The notes: a model not told the origin generated them from the sequence alone. A stretch of DNA of 64,000 nucleotides from Streptomyces resistomycificus (GCF_001514265.1 NZ_KQ948990.1:899967-963966), one strand, 5' to 3'; positions 19,365 through 32,158 are shown, counted from the first letter of the stretch. Numbers and translations: made by a program.

Positions 19365-20210
19365 GTGAACCTGCTGCTCGCAGAGGTGGCCCAGGCCACC
19401 CAGCGGCTGGCCGACGCCGGCGTGCCCTCGCCGCGCAACGACGCGGAGGAGCTCGCCGCGTTCGTGCACGGCGTGAAGCGGGGCGAGCTGCACTCCGTGA
19501 AGGACTCGGACTTCGACGCCCGCTACTGGGAGGTCATCGCCCGGCGTGAACAGCGCGAGCCGCTGCAGCACATCACCGGGCGGGCCTTCTTCCGGTACCT
19601 GGAACTCCAGGTCGGGCCAGGCGTGTTCGTGCCGCGTCCCGAGACGGAGTCCGTGGTCGGGTGGGCCATAGACGCCGTACGGGCCATGGACGTCGTGGAG
19701 CCCTGCATCGTCGACCTCTGCACCGGCTCCGGCGCCATCGCGCTCGCCCTCGCCCAGGAGGTCCCGCGCTCCCGCGTGCACGCCGTGGAGCTGTCCGAGG
19801 ACGCCCTGAGGTGGACGCGCAAGAACACGGAGGGGTCCAGGGTCGACCTGCGTCAGGGCAACGCCCTGGACGCCTTCCCCGACCTCGACGGCCAGGTCGA
19901 CCTGGTCATCTCCAACCCGCCGTACATCCCGCTCACCGAATGGGAGTACGTCGCACCCGAGGCACGGGACTACGACCCCGAACTCGCCCTGTTCTCGGGG
20001 GAGGACGGCCTCGACCTGATCCGCGGCATCGAACGCACCGCACACCGGCTCCTTCGCCCGGGCGGTGTCGTCGTCATCGAGCACGCCGACACCCAGGGCG
20101 GCCAGGTGCCGTGGATCTTCACCGAGGAGCGGGGCTGGGCCGACGCGGCCGACCACCCCGACCTCAACAACCGCCCCCGCTTCGCGACCGCCCGCAGGGC
20201 GACGCCGTGA
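19365..20210 (+). CDS. prmC: release factor glutamine N5-methyltransferase
   Basis: PrmC methylates the GGQ glutamine of RF1 and RF2, raising termination efficiency. The 281-residue protein has a helical N-terminal domain and a SAM-binding Rossmann domain with DLCTGSGAIALALA and the substrate-binding NPPY at residues 184-187. GTG 19365 follows GGAGG. It lies 39 bases after prfA, the classic pairing of enzyme and substrate. Confidence 0.96.
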   Translation: MNLLLAEVAQATQRLADAGVPSPRNDAEELAAFVHGVKRGELHSVKDSDFDARYWEVIARREQREPLQHITGRAFFRYLELQVGPGVFVPRPETESVVGWAIDAVRAMDVVEPCIVDLCTGSGAIALALAQEVPRSRVHAVELSEDALRWTRKNTEGSRVDLRQGNALDAFPDLDGQVDLVISNPPYIPLTEWEYVAPEARDYDPELALFSGEDGLDLIRGIERTAHRLLRPGGVVVIEHADTQGGQVPWIFTEERGWADAADHPDLNNRPRFATARRATP

Positions 20211-20269
20211 ACGCCCCCCAGACCGTTTCCCGGAAGTACGTGTACTTCGTGTACGAGGAGGCCCGCTAG
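20207..20269 (+). CDS. 20-codon ORF between prmC and the Sua5-type gene
   Basis: A GTG at 20207 overlaps the prmC stop (GTGA) and opens a 20-residue frame ending in RKYVYFVYEEAR, rich in Tyr and Val. Its stop at 20267-20269 is two bases before the ATG of the next gene, and its last codons contain that gene's ribosome site GAGGAGG. It could be a coupling peptide that carries ribosomes from prmC to the next gene. No homology is claimed. Confidence 0.35.
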   Translation: MNAPQTVSRKYVYFVYEEAR

Positions 20270-20271
20270 AC

Positions 20272-20919
20272 ATGGCTCGGCGATACGACACCAATGACGC
20301 GACCGACCGCACGACCGGTCTGCGCGAGGCCGCGTCCGCCGTCCGCCGTGGCGAGCTCGTGGTGCTGCCGACCGACACGGTGTACGGCATCGGCGCCGAC
20401 GCGTTCTCCTCGGAAGCGGTGTCGGACCTCCTGGAGGCCAAGGGCCGGGGCCGCAACATGCCCACCCCTGTCCTGATCGGCTCCCCGAACACCCTCCACG
20501 GTCTCGTCACGGACTTCTCCGAGCTGGCCTGGGAGCTCGTCGACGCCTTCTGGCCGGGCGCGCTCACCCTCGTCGCCAGGCACCAGCCGTCGCTGCAGTG
20601 GGACCTGGGCGACACCCGGGGCACCGTCGCCGTGCGCATGCCGCTGCACCCGGTCGCCATCGAGCTGCTGACCGAGGTCGGCCCGATGGCGGTCTCCTCG
20701 GCGAACCTGACGGGCCACCCGGCGCCGGAGGACTGTGACGCGGCGCAGGAGATGCTCGGCGACTCGGTCTCCGTGTACCTGGACGGCGGCCCGACCCCCG
20801 GCAACGTCCCGTCGTCGATCGTCGACGTCACCCGCGAGGTACCGCTGCTGCTGCGCGCGGGTGCGATCTCGGCCGACGAGCTGCGCAAGGTCGTACCCGA
20901 CCTCGAGGTGGCGAATTGA
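20272..20919 (+). CDS. L-threonylcarbamoyladenylate synthase (YrdC/Sua5 family)
   Basis: This enzyme makes threonylcarbamoyl-AMP from threonine, bicarbonate and ATP for the t6A37 modification of ANN-reading tRNAs. The 215-residue single YrdC domain lacks the extra Sua5 C-terminal domain. Motifs are PTDTVYGIG, the KGRGRNMP nucleotide-binding loop, WPGALTLV and the GPMAVSSANLTG motif. ATG 20272 has GAGGAGG nine bases upstream. Its stop overlaps the TTG start of the phosphatase-like gene, so the two are coupled. Confidence 0.93.
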   Translation: MARRYDTNDATDRTTGLREAASAVRRGELVVLPTDTVYGIGADAFSSEAVSDLLEAKGRGRNMPTPVLIGSPNTLHGLVTDFSELAWELVDAFWPGALTLVARHQPSLQWDLGDTRGTVAVRMPLHPVAIELLTEVGPMAVSSANLTGHPAPEDCDAAQEMLGDSVSVYLDGGPTPGNVPSSIVDVTREVPLLLRAGAISADELRKVVPDLEVAN

Positions 20920-21584
20920 CGGCCCCTGACGCGGGGCGTGGCATAGGCAACGGGGAAGAGACAGGGACCTTCGGGCTCCCCATGAACAACTTCCGGATCC
21001 TCCACGTCAGCACCGGCAACGTGTGCCGCTCGCCGATCACCGAGCGGCTGACCCGCCATGCCCTGGCGGACCGGCTCGGCGACCCGCTGTGGGGCGGGCT
21101 GATCGTGGAGAGCGCCGGCACCTGGGGCCACGAGGGCGCGCCCATGGAGGCCAACGCGGAGACCGTGCTGGCCGACTTCGGCGCGGACGCCTCCGGCTTC
21201 ACGGGCCGCGAACTGCTCGACGAGCACGTCATCATGGCCGACCTGGTCCTGACCGCGACCCGCGACCACCGCGCCCAGGTCATCTCCATGGGCCACTCGG
21301 CGGGCCTGCGCACCTTCACCCTGAAGGAGTTCACCCGCCTGGTGAAGGCGATAGACCCCGCGACCCTGCCGCCCCTGGAGGACGGCATGGTCGCCCGCGC
21401 CCGGGCCCTGGTCCGCGCCGCGGCGGCTCTACGCGGGTGGCTCCTGGCCCCCACGGCCGAGGCGGACGAGGTCTTCGACCCCTACGGCGCCCCGCTGCCG
21501 TTCTTCCGCTCCATCGGGGACGAGATAAACCAGGCACTGGACCCGGTGGTCACGGCGTTGACGGGCGTGCCCGCGCGCACCTGA
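20916..21584 (+). CDS. low-molecular-weight protein-tyrosine-phosphatase-like protein lacking the nucleophilic Cys
   Basis: The fold is that of LMW tyrosine phosphatases: a P-loop near the N-terminus and a late Asp-Pro. The P-loop, however, reads VSTGNVCRSP, with Ser32 where the catalytic Cys of V-C-T-G-N-x-C-R-S should be; codon AGC is unambiguous. Arg38, the second Cys37 and Asp188 (FDPYG, the usual general acid) are kept. It may be a pseudophosphatase, a phosphoprotein binder or an altered hydrolase. TTG 20916 overlaps the upstream stop and has GAGGTGG before it; ATG 20982 would remove 22 residues but keep the domain. A terminator overlaps its stop. Confidence 0.85.
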   Translation: MTAPDAGRGIGNGEETGTFGLPMNNFRILHVSTGNVCRSPITERLTRHALADRLGDPLWGGLIVESAGTWGHEGAPMEANAETVLADFGADASGFTGRELLDEHVIMADLVLTATRDHRAQVISMGHSAGLRTFTLKEFTRLVKAIDPATLPPLEDGMVARARALVRAAAALRGWLLAPTAEADEVFDPYGAPLPFFRSIGDEINQALDPVVTALTGVPART

Positions 21585-21599
21585 CGAGGGCGCGGGCAC
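21567..21599 (+). terminator. hairpin terminator overlapping the phosphatase-like gene end
   Basis: GTGCCCGCGC and GCGCGGGCAC form a perfect 10-bp stem around 13 bases. The left arm lies inside the last codons of the gene. No U tract follows. Confidence 0.6.
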
Positions 21600-21714
21600 G
21601 GCCGGTGGTGCGGGGACGCGTCGGGGGTGTCCCCGCAAGGGCGTAACAGCCGAGCACCCCACGCGTCCCGGGCCTACATTGGTCGTACGTCACCGTCGAC
21701 GCCCGGAGCCCACC

Positions 21715-22956
21715 ATGTCGGTCACCCACGCCCCCGAGACCGCCGACGCCCTGCTGCGGCAGGACCCCGAGCTGGCCGAGATCCTGCTCGGGGAGCTCGA
21801 CCGGCAGTCGACGTCGCTGCAGCTGATCGCCGCCGAGAACTTCTGCTCGCCGGCCGTCCTGGCGGCCCTCGGCTCGCCGCTCGCCAACAAGTACGCCGAG
21901 GGGTATCCGGGCGCCCGGCACCACGGCGGCTGCGAGATGGTCGACGTCGCCGAGCGGATCGCCGTGGAGCGCGCGAAGGCGCTCTTCGGGGCCGCGCACG
22001 CCAACGTGCAGTCCCACTCCGGCTCGTCGGCCGTGCTGGCCGCGTACGCCGCCCTGCTGCGCCCCGGCGACACCGTCCTGGCCCTCGGCCTGCCCTACGG
22101 CGGCCACCTCACGCACGGCTCCCCGGCCAACTTCTCCGGCCGCTGGTTCGACTTCGTGGGCTACGGGGTGGACGCCGAGACCGGGTTCATCGACCACGAG
22201 CAGGTCCGCACCCTCGCCCGTACGCACCGGCCCAAGGCGATCGTCTGCGGGTCCATCGCCTATCCCCGGCACATCGACTACGCCTTCTTCCGGGAGGTCG
22301 CCGACGAGGTGGGCGCGTATCTGATCGCGGACGCCGCCCATCCCATCGGGCTCGTCGCCGGGGGAGCGGCGCCCAGTCCGGTGCCGTACGCCGATGTGGT
22401 GTGCGCCACCACCCACAAGGTGCTGCGCGGACCGCGCGGCGGCATGATCCTGTGCGGCGCGGACCTCGCCGAGCGGGTCGACCGGGCCGTCTTCCCGTTC
22501 ACGCAGGGCGGTGCGCAGATGCACACCATCGCCGCCAAGGCGGTCGCGTTCGGCGAGGCGGCGACCCCGGCCTTCACGGCGTACGCCCATCAGGTGGTGG
22601 CCAACGCCCGGGTGCTGGCGGCAGCGCTCGCCGCCGAGGGGCTCGTCATCACCACCGGCGGCACCGACACCCATCTCGTGACGGCCGACCCGGCGCCTCT
22701 CGGCGTCGACGGGCGCTCCGCCCGCGGCCGTCTCGCCGCCGCGGGGATGGTGCTCGACTGCTGTGCGCTGCCGCACGCGGACGTCCGTGGCCTGCGGCTG
22801 GGCACCGCGGCCGTGACCACCCAGGGGATGGGGGAGGCGGAGATGGTGAAGATCGCCGTACTCTTCGCGGGGGTGCTCAGAGGCGAGGTGGACAGCCAGC
22901 GGGCCCGTGAAGAAGTGCGGGAGCTGGTCGGTGGATTTCCGCCCTATCCCGCCTGA
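21715..22956 (+). CDS. glyA: serine hydroxymethyltransferase
   Basis: GlyA interconverts serine and glycine while charging tetrahydrofolate with a one-carbon unit. The 413-residue protein has LIAAENFCSP, NKYAEGYPGARHHGG and the PLP lysine Lys235 in TTHKVLRGPRGG. ATG 21715 with CGGAG upstream fits the family start. TACATT at 21675-21680 could be its -10 element. The YHGGC-type segment here is HHGGCEMV rather than the commoner YYGGCE, a minor variation. It stands between terminator-flanked genes and is probably monocistronic. Confidence 0.94.
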   Translation: MSVTHAPETADALLRQDPELAEILLGELDRQSTSLQLIAAENFCSPAVLAALGSPLANKYAEGYPGARHHGGCEMVDVAERIAVERAKALFGAAHANVQSHSGSSAVLAAYAALLRPGDTVLALGLPYGGHLTHGSPANFSGRWFDFVGYGVDAETGFIDHEQVRTLARTHRPKAIVCGSIAYPRHIDYAFFREVADEVGAYLIADAAHPIGLVAGGAAPSPVPYADVVCATTHKVLRGPRGGMILCGADLAERVDRAVFPFTQGGAQMHTIAAKAVAFGEAATPAFTAYAHQVVANARVLAAALAAEGLVITTGGTDTHLVTADPAPLGVDGRSARGRLAAAGMVLDCCALPHADVRGLRLGTAAVTTQGMGEAEMVKIAVLFAGVLRGEVDSQRAREEVRELVGGFPPYPA

Positions 22957-23085
22957 GCGGGGGTAGACGCACCAGGGTGCACAGCCACTCGTGCAACCAT
23001 CGTCGCTACCCGGAAGTCCCCACTCGTAAGCGTCCGTCGCTAGGGTGTGGGGCTGAGATGGCCAGCGAGACCTGTGGGGAAGCCC

Positions 23086-24429
23086 GTGCGTGAATACCTG
23101 CTGACGCTCTGCATCACGGCCGCGGTGACGTATCTGCTGACAGGGCCGGTACGGAAGTTCGCGATCGTGGCCGGAGCGATGCCGGCGATCCGGGCCCGTG
23201 ACGTGCACCGGGAACCGACGCCGCGGCTCGGCGGTATCGCCATGTTCTTCGGACTGTGCGCGGGGCTGCTGGCCGCCGACCACCTCACCAACCTCAACCA
23301 GGTCTTCGCCAAGTCCAACGAGCCGCGGGCGCTGCTCTCCGGGGCGGCGCTGATCTGGCTGATCGGTGTGCTGGACGACAAGTTCGAGATCGACGCCCTG
23401 ATCAAGCTCGGCGGCCAGATGATCGCCGCGGGCGTGATGGTCATGCAGGGTCTGACGATCCTGTGGCTGCCGATCCCGACCGTGGGCAACGTCGCGCTGA
23501 CCCAGTGGCAGGGCACCCTGCTGACGGTCGCGCTCGTCGTCATCACCATCAACGCGGTGAACTTCGTCGACGGCCTCGACGGCCTCGCCGCCGGCATGGT
23601 GTGCATCGCCTCGGCCGCGTTCTTCCTGTACGCCTACCGCGTCTGGGTCTCGTACGGCATCGAGGCCGCCGCCCCGGCCACGCTGTTCTCGGCGATCCTG
23701 ATGGGCATGTGCCTCGGCTTCCTGCCGCACAACATGCACCCCGCGCGGATCTTCATGGGCGACTCCGGTTCGATGCTCATCGGTCTGGTGCTGGCGGCCG
23801 GCGCGATCTCCATCACCGGGCAGGTCGACCCGGACGCGCTGAAGCTGTTCGCCGGGTCCGAGAAGGCGGCGGTGCACCAGACGGTCCCCGTCTACATCCC
23901 CCTGCTGCTGCCGCTGACGATCATCGCGATCCCGGCCGCCGACCTGATCCTGGCGATCGTGCGCCGTACCTGGCGCGGCCAGTCGCCGTTCGCGGCGGAC
24001 CGCGGGCACCTGCACCACCGGCTGCTGGAGATCGGGCACTCGCACAGCCGGGCGGTCCTGATCATGTACTTCTGGTCGGCGCTGATCGCCTTCGGCGCGC
24101 TCGCCTACTCGGTGAACTCGGCGTCCATGTGGATCGTGCTGGGCGTGGTCTTCCTCAGCGCGATCGGGCTGATCCTGCTCCTGCTGCCCCGCTTCACGCC
24201 GCGCACCCCGCGGTGGGCCGAGCACTTCGTGCCGCCGCGCTACCGCCGCCGCCGGGCCGAGGCGGAACCCGCGGCCGTCACGGAGCCGGCCGCGTCCGAG
24301 GAGGGCACCCCTCTCGAGGAGGAGCCGCGTACCCCGGTCGCCGCCGGGGTGGCCGGCGTCAACGGGGCGACCGCCCTCGGTGCCCGTTCGCACCTCCTGG
24401 ACCGGGGTAAGGCCGAGTCGTCGCGCTGA
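23086..24429 (+). CDS. WecA/MraY-family undecaprenyl-phosphate sugar-1-phosphate transferase
   Basis: This polytopic enzyme of 447 residues has about ten or eleven membrane segments and transfers a GlcNAc-1-phosphate-type group from a UDP-sugar to undecaprenyl phosphate, the first step of a wall glycopolymer or teichoic-acid linkage unit. Family motifs are the DD pair in GVLDDKFEID, NFVDGLDGLAAG, HPARIFMGDSGSM and DRGHLHHRLL. The tail from residue ~390 is a hydrophilic cytoplasmic extension. GTG 23086 has GGGGA upstream. Together with the LCP ligase at 16.6 kb it points to wall polymer assembly encoded in this segment. Confidence 0.92.
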   Translation: MREYLLTLCITAAVTYLLTGPVRKFAIVAGAMPAIRARDVHREPTPRLGGIAMFFGLCAGLLAADHLTNLNQVFAKSNEPRALLSGAALIWLIGVLDDKFEIDALIKLGGQMIAAGVMVMQGLTILWLPIPTVGNVALTQWQGTLLTVALVVITINAVNFVDGLDGLAAGMVCIASAAFFLYAYRVWVSYGIEAAAPATLFSAILMGMCLGFLPHNMHPARIFMGDSGSMLIGLVLAAGAISITGQVDPDALKLFAGSEKAAVHQTVPVYIPLLLPLTIIAIPAADLILAIVRRTWRGQSPFAADRGHLHHRLLEIGHSHSRAVLIMYFWSALIAFGALAYSVNSASMWIVLGVVFLSAIGLILLLLPRFTPRTPRWAEHFVPPRYRRRRAEAEPAAVTEPAASEEGTPLEEEPRTPVAAGVAGVNGATALGARSHLLDRGKAESSR

Positions 24430-24739
24430 CGCCCAAGGTAAGAATCTGACTAAAGCATTGCCAACGCGTGGGGGTTGGGCAGGGGAGCAAACTTCCCCAA
24501 TACCAGACAACCCGGTCGCGTTCCTGCACAGACGGGCAGGTTCACTCTCATGTGTGACAGTGGGCACACCCACTTGGTAAAGACCGCATCAAATAGTTTG
24601 TGATACGGTTCACGAGAACCCGGGGTAGAGCCGAAGGACCGCAGTGCGACGGTCCCTTGGCGTGTGGCTCACGCTCAGCCCGGGTCTACGCTCGTCCATG
24701 ACGACACCCCTGCCCCCCTGCGAAAGCGGAGTTGCCGCC
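24430..24739 (+). other. 310-base atp operon upstream region
   Basis: No gene is apparent. The region holds an imperfect TGTG-N8-CACA inverted repeat at 24553-24568 and AT-richer sequence at 24590-24610 (TAGTTT, TACGGT) that may contain the operon promoter. No confident -35/-10 pair with standard spacing was found by eye. Confidence 0.5.
24553..24568 (+). promoter_or_regulatory. possible Crp-type operator upstream of the atp operon
   Basis: TGTG and CACA flank eight bases. The core fits the pattern GTG, six bases, G, any base, CAC that I recall as the S. coelicolor Crp motif. The site is about 185 bases before atpI. Short motifs like this occur by chance, so confidence is low. Confidence 0.3.
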
Positions 24740-25186
24740 ATGCCGTCCAACGACGTCCGGATCCTGCTCCAGGCTGCTGTGCCCACAGCTGCCGTCGGCG
24801 CTGTTGCCGCCGTCGTCAGTGGTGTGGTCGCCGGCGGCAAGGGGGCGATCGGGGCGATCGTGGCCGCGGTGGTCGTCATTCTCTTCATGGGGATCGGCCT
24901 CTACGTTCTGCAGCGCACTGCCAAATCGCTTCCGCACCTGTTCCAAGCGATGGGTCTGATGCTCTACACGGCGCAGATCCTGCTGTTGTTCATCTTCATG
25001 GCCGCCTTCAAGGACACGACGCTGTTCAATCCGAAGGCCTTCGCGGTCACTCTGCTTGTCGGCACACTGGCCTGGATCGCCGCTCAGGCGTGGGCCCACA
25101 TGAAGTCCAAGATCCTCTACGTCGAACCCGATTCGAGCACCCCCGAGAAGGGCGAGAAGCCCGAAAAATCAGGGCACTCGTCGTGA
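24740..25186 (+). CDS. atpI: ATP synthase accessory protein I
   Basis: The 148-residue product has four hydrophobic segments (LLQAAVPTAAVGAV onward) and a Pro/Glu/Lys-rich tail. AtpI is the variable first gene of bacterial atp operons and assists c-ring assembly. ATG 24740 with CGGAG nine bases upstream is chosen; in-frame ATG 24698 lacks a ribosome site. It is separated from atpB by 225 bases, in which a second promoter could lie. Confidence 0.86.
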   Translation: MPSNDVRILLQAAVPTAAVGAVAAVVSGVVAGGKGAIGAIVAAVVVILFMGIGLYVLQRTAKSLPHLFQAMGLMLYTAQILLLFIFMAAFKDTTLFNPKAFAVTLLVGTLAWIAAQAWAHMKSKILYVEPDSSTPEKGEKPEKSGHSS

Positions 25187-25411
25187 GGGATAGGGTCGGG
25201 ATAAAGGCGTCTGAGATCTCCTGCTATCGTCCGGTGCCAACTGCGGCATCGCGGGCGCGGGCATCCGAGCTGACGCCTGCTCAATCGCGAGGCGAGATGC
25301 CCCACAGCCGCCCCCACATCCGTAACACCAGTCCCGTGCCGAACCGCGGTGGTACACCGCGCCGACACAACGAGGTTGCCGTACCCATGCGTCACGCTGA
25401 AGGAGCCCGCG

Positions 25412-26549
<1,138 letters not shown>

Positions 26550-26593
26550 TCGCTTCAGGCTGACGACCAGCAACCCAGACGAAAGGCAACGAC

Positions 26594-27145
26594 ATGAGCC
26601 ACCTGCTCATTCAGATGGCGGCTGAGGGGGAGACCGAGAACCCCCTCATCCCGCCGATCCCCGAGCTCGTCATCGGCCTCATCGCCTTCGTCATCGTCTT
26701 CGGCTTCCTTGCCAAGAAGCTCCTCCCGAACATCAACAAGGTTCTGGAAGAGCGCCGCGAGGCCATCGAGGGCGGTATCGAGAAGGCCGAGGCCGCGCAG
26801 ACCGAGGCCCAGAGCGTCCTCGAGCAGTACAAGGCCCAGCTCGCCGAGGCCCGTCACGAGGCCGCGCGGCTGCGCCAGGAGGCGCAGGAGCAGGGTGCCG
26901 CGCTCATCGCCGAGATGCGTGCGGAAGGCCAGCGGCAGCGCGAGGAGATCGTCGCCGCCGGTCACTCCCAGATCGAGGCCGACCGCAAGGCCGCCGCGTC
27001 CGCGCTCCGTCAGGACGTCGGCTCGCTGGCGACCGAGCTGGCCGGCAAGCTCGTCGGTGAGTCCCTCGAGGACCACGCCCGGCAGAGCCGTGTGATCGAC
27101 CGCTTCCTCGACGACCTCGAGGAGAAGGCCGAGGCCACCCGATGA
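26594..27145 (+). CDS. atpF: F1Fo ATP synthase subunit b
   Basis: The 183-residue subunit has one membrane segment near residues 23-45 (LVIGLIAFVIVFGFLAKK) followed by a long charged coiled coil that forms the peripheral stalk. Its final ATGA overlaps the atpH start, so stalk subunits b and delta are coupled in translation. Confidence 0.96.
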   Translation: MSHLLIQMAAEGETENPLIPPIPELVIGLIAFVIVFGFLAKKLLPNINKVLEERREAIEGGIEKAEAAQTEAQSVLEQYKAQLAEARHEAARLRQEAQEQGAALIAEMRAEGQRQREEIVAAGHSQIEADRKAAASALRQDVGSLATELAGKLVGESLEDHARQSRVIDRFLDDLEEKAEATR

Positions 27146-27957
27146 ACGGAGCGAGCCGCGAGGCCCTGGCAGCCGCACGCGAGCGTCTCGACGCGCTGAC
27201 GGACTCCACGTCCGTGGACGCCGGCTCGCTCGCCGACGAGCTGGCCGCCGTCACCGCGCTGCTCGACCGCGAGGTGTCGCTGCGTCGGGTCCTGACCGAC
27301 CCGGCGCAGCCCGGCGAGGCCAAGGCCGAACTGGCCCAGCGCCTGCTCGGCTCCCAGGTCAGTGGCGAGAGCGCCGACCTGGTGTCCGGCATGGTGCGTT
27401 CCCGCTGGTCGCAGTCGCGCGACCTGGTGGACGCGCTGGAGGAGCTGGCGGCCCTCGCCGACCTCACCGCCGCGCAGAAGGCGGGCACGCTCGACAGCGT
27501 CGAGGACGAGCTGTTCCGGTTCGGCCGGATCGTCGCCTCGAACACCGAGCTGCGCGCCGCGCTGACCGACCGCAAGGCCCCGGCCTCGGCCAAGGGCGAG
27601 CTGCTGCGCAGCCTGCTCGGCAGCCGGACCGCCGCGACCACCGAGCGTCTGGTGACGCGCCTTGTGACCCAGCCGCGGGGACGTAGCCTGGAAGCGGGCA
27701 TCGAGTCCCTGTCCAAGCTCGCCGCCGAGCGCCGGGAGCGCATGGTGGCGGTCGTCACCTCGGCGGTACCGCTGAGCGACCCGCAGAAGCAGCGCCTGGG
27801 CGCGGCCCTCGCGAAGCTCTACGGCCGCCGGATGCACCTCAACCTCGACGTGGACCCCGAGGTCCTCGGCGGGATCCAGGTGCAGGTCGGTGACGAGGTC
27901 ATCAACGGTTCCATCGCGGACCGGATCGAGGACGCGCGCCGCCGCCTGGCGAGCTAG
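27142..27957 (+). CDS. atpH: F1Fo ATP synthase subunit delta
   Basis: The 271-residue subunit is longer than the ~177-residue E. coli form because of an N-terminal extension of about 90 residues, as usual in actinobacteria. The C-terminal part ([21 protein letters not shown] and [14 protein letters not shown]) is the conserved OSCP/delta signature. Start overlaps the atpF stop. Confidence 0.95.
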   Translation: MNGASREALAAARERLDALTDSTSVDAGSLADELAAVTALLDREVSLRRVLTDPAQPGEAKAELAQRLLGSQVSGESADLVSGMVRSRWSQSRDLVDALEELAALADLTAAQKAGTLDSVEDELFRFGRIVASNTELRAALTDRKAPASAKGELLRSLLGSRTAATTERLVTRLVTQPRGRSLEAGIESLSKLAAERRERMVAVVTSAVPLSDPQKQRLGAALAKLYGRRMHLNLDVDPEVLGGIQVQVGDEVINGSIADRIEDARRRLAS

Positions 27958-27997
27958 CAGCAAACTTCATAGCAGTACGTACTTATTACGGCCCATG

Positions 27998-28061
27998 TTG
28001 GGCCGTGCAGAAGAATCCTGGGGGTCGCCCCCAGACCCCCAAAGTGAAACTTCGGGCCCAA
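27998..28061 (+). other. nested hairpin in the atpH-atpA gap
   Basis: TTGGGCC at 27998-28004 pairs with GGCCCAA at 28055-28061, enclosing a second stem CTGGGGG/CCCCCAG at 28018-28034. The structure ends about 20 bases before the atpA ATG and just before its ribosome site AAGGAGAG. It could adjust atpA translation or message stability inside the operon. Confidence 0.55.
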
Positions 28062-28082
28062 CAAGGAGAGCAGGGAACCCAG

Positions 28083-29678
28083 ATGGCGGAGCTCACGATC
28101 CGGCCGGAGGAGATCCGGGACGCGCTGGAGAACTTCGTCCAGTCGTACCAGCCGGACGCGGCCTCGCGCGAGGAGGTCGGTACGGTCACCGTCGCCGGCG
28201 ACGGTATCGCCAAGATCGAGGGCCTGCCCTCGGCCATGGCGAACGAACTGCTGAAGTTCGAGGACGGCACCCTCGGTCTCGCGCTGAACCTCGAAGAGCG
28301 CGAGATCGGTGCGGTCGTCCTCGGCGAGTTCAACGGCATCGAGGAGGGTCAGCCGGTCACCCGCACCGGCGAGGTCCTGTCCGTGGCCGTCGGCGAGGGC
28401 TACCTCGGCCGCGTTGTCGACCCGCTCGGCAACCCGATCGACGGTCTCGGCGAGATCGAGACCAGCGGCCGACGCGCCCTCGAGCTGCAGGCTCCGGGCG
28501 TCATGGCCCGTAAGTCGGTGCACGAGCCGATGGAGACCGGCTACAAGGCCGTCGACGCGATGACCCCGATCGGCCGTGGCCAGCGTCAGCTGGTCATCGG
28601 TGACCGCCAGACCGGCAAGACCGCCCTGGCCGTCGACACGATCATCAACCAGCGTGACAACTGGCGCTCGGGCGACCCGAAGAAGCAGGTCCGCTGCGTC
28701 TACGTCGCCATCGGTCAGAAGGGCTCGACCATCGCCTCCGTGCGTGGCGCCCTCGACGAGGCCGGCGCGCTGGAGTACACGACCATCGTCGCCGCCCCGG
28801 CGTCCGACCCGGCCGGCTTCAAGTACCTGGCGCCGTACACCGGCTCGGCCATCGGCCAGCAGTGGATGTACGAGGGCAAGCACGTCCTGATCATCTTCGA
28901 CGACCTGTCGAAGCAGGCCGACGCCTACCGCGCCGTGTCGCTGCTGCTGCGCCGCCCGCCGGGCCGTGAGGCCTACCCGGGTGACGTCTTCTACCTGCAC
29001 TCCCGTCTGCTGGAGCGCTGCGCGAAGCTCTCCGACGAGCTGGGTGCCGGTTCGATGACGGGTCTGCCGATCGTCGAGACCAAGGCCAACGACGTCTCGG
29101 CGTTCATCCCGACCAACGTCATCTCCATCACCGACGGCCAGTGCTTCCTGGAGTCGGACCTGTTCAACGCCGGTCAGCGCCCCGCGCTGAACGTCGGTAT
29201 CTCCGTCTCCCGAGTCGGCGGTTCCGCGCAGCACAAGGCGATGAAGCAGGTCTCCGGCCGTCTGCGTCTGGACCTCGCCCAGTTCCGTGAGCTGGAGGCG
29301 TTCGCCGCCTTCGGTTCCGACCTGGACGCCGCGTCGAAGTCGCAGCTGGAGCGCGGTCAGCGCCTGGTCGAGCTGCTCAAGCAGGCTCAGTACCAGCCGA
29401 TGCCGACCGAGGACCAGGTCGTCTCCGTCTGGGCCGGCACCACCGGCAAGATGGACGACGTACCGGTCGCCGACATCCGTCGCTTCGAGAAGGAGCTCCT
29501 GGAGTACCTGCACCGCAAGGAGCAGGGCCTCATGACCTCCATCAAGGAGGGCGGCAAGATGTCCGACGACACGCTGACGGCCGTCGCCGACGCCATCACC
29601 GAGTTCAAGAAGCAGTTCGAGACCTCGGACGGCAAGCTGCTCGGCGAGGACGCTCCGTCCGTCAACGTCTCCAAGTGA
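28083..29678 (+). CDS. atpA: F1Fo ATP synthase subunit alpha
   Basis: The 531-residue non-catalytic nucleotide-binding subunit has Walker [12 protein letters not shown] near residue 173, [12 protein letters not shown] and the [17 protein letters not shown] segment. ATG 28083 is preferred over the upstream in-frame ATG because AAGGAG and the conserved N-terminus ([11 protein letters not shown]) fit. The preceding gap of 125 bases holds a nested hairpin. Confidence 0.97.
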   Translation: MAELTIRPEEIRDALENFVQSYQPDAASREEVGTVTVAGDGIAKIEGLPSAMANELLKFEDGTLGLALNLEEREIGAVVLGEFNGIEEGQPVTRTGEVLSVAVGEGYLGRVVDPLGNPIDGLGEIETSGRRALELQAPGVMARKSVHEPMETGYKAVDAMTPIGRGQRQLVIGDRQTGKTALAVDTIINQRDNWRSGDPKKQVRCVYVAIGQKGSTIASVRGALDEAGALEYTTIVAAPASDPAGFKYLAPYTGSAIGQQWMYEGKHVLIIFDDLSKQADAYRAVSLLLRRPPGREAYPGDVFYLHSRLLERCAKLSDELGAGSMTGLPIVETKANDVSAFIPTNVISITDGQCFLESDLFNAGQRPALNVGISVSRVGGSAQHKAMKQVSGRLRLDLAQFRELEAFAAFGSDLDAASKSQLERGQRLVELLKQAQYQPMPTEDQVVSVWAGTTGKMDDVPVADIRRFEKELLEYLHRKEQGLMTSIKEGGKMSDDTLTAVADAITEFKKQFETSDGKLLGEDAPSVNVSK

Positions 29679-29698
29679 CGTAGGAAGGGACCTGACTC

Positions 29699-32049
<2,351 letters not shown>

Positions 32050-32062
32050 GCCTCGCGCTCTT

Positions 32063-32093
32063 GAAGAGGGGCGGGCGCGTCCCGCCCCTCTTC
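32063..32093 (+). terminator. strong hairpin between atpD and atpC
   Basis: GAAGAGGGGCGGG and CCCGCCCCTCTTC form a perfect 13-bp stem with a five-base loop. No U tract follows. It could terminate part of the transcripts before atpC or protect the 3' end of the upstream message. Confidence 0.6.
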
Positions 32094-32158
32094 GTACGCC
32101 CACTAGACTTGTAACCAACACCCGGCCAAACCGCCGGGTGGTGACCCGAGGAGCCACC

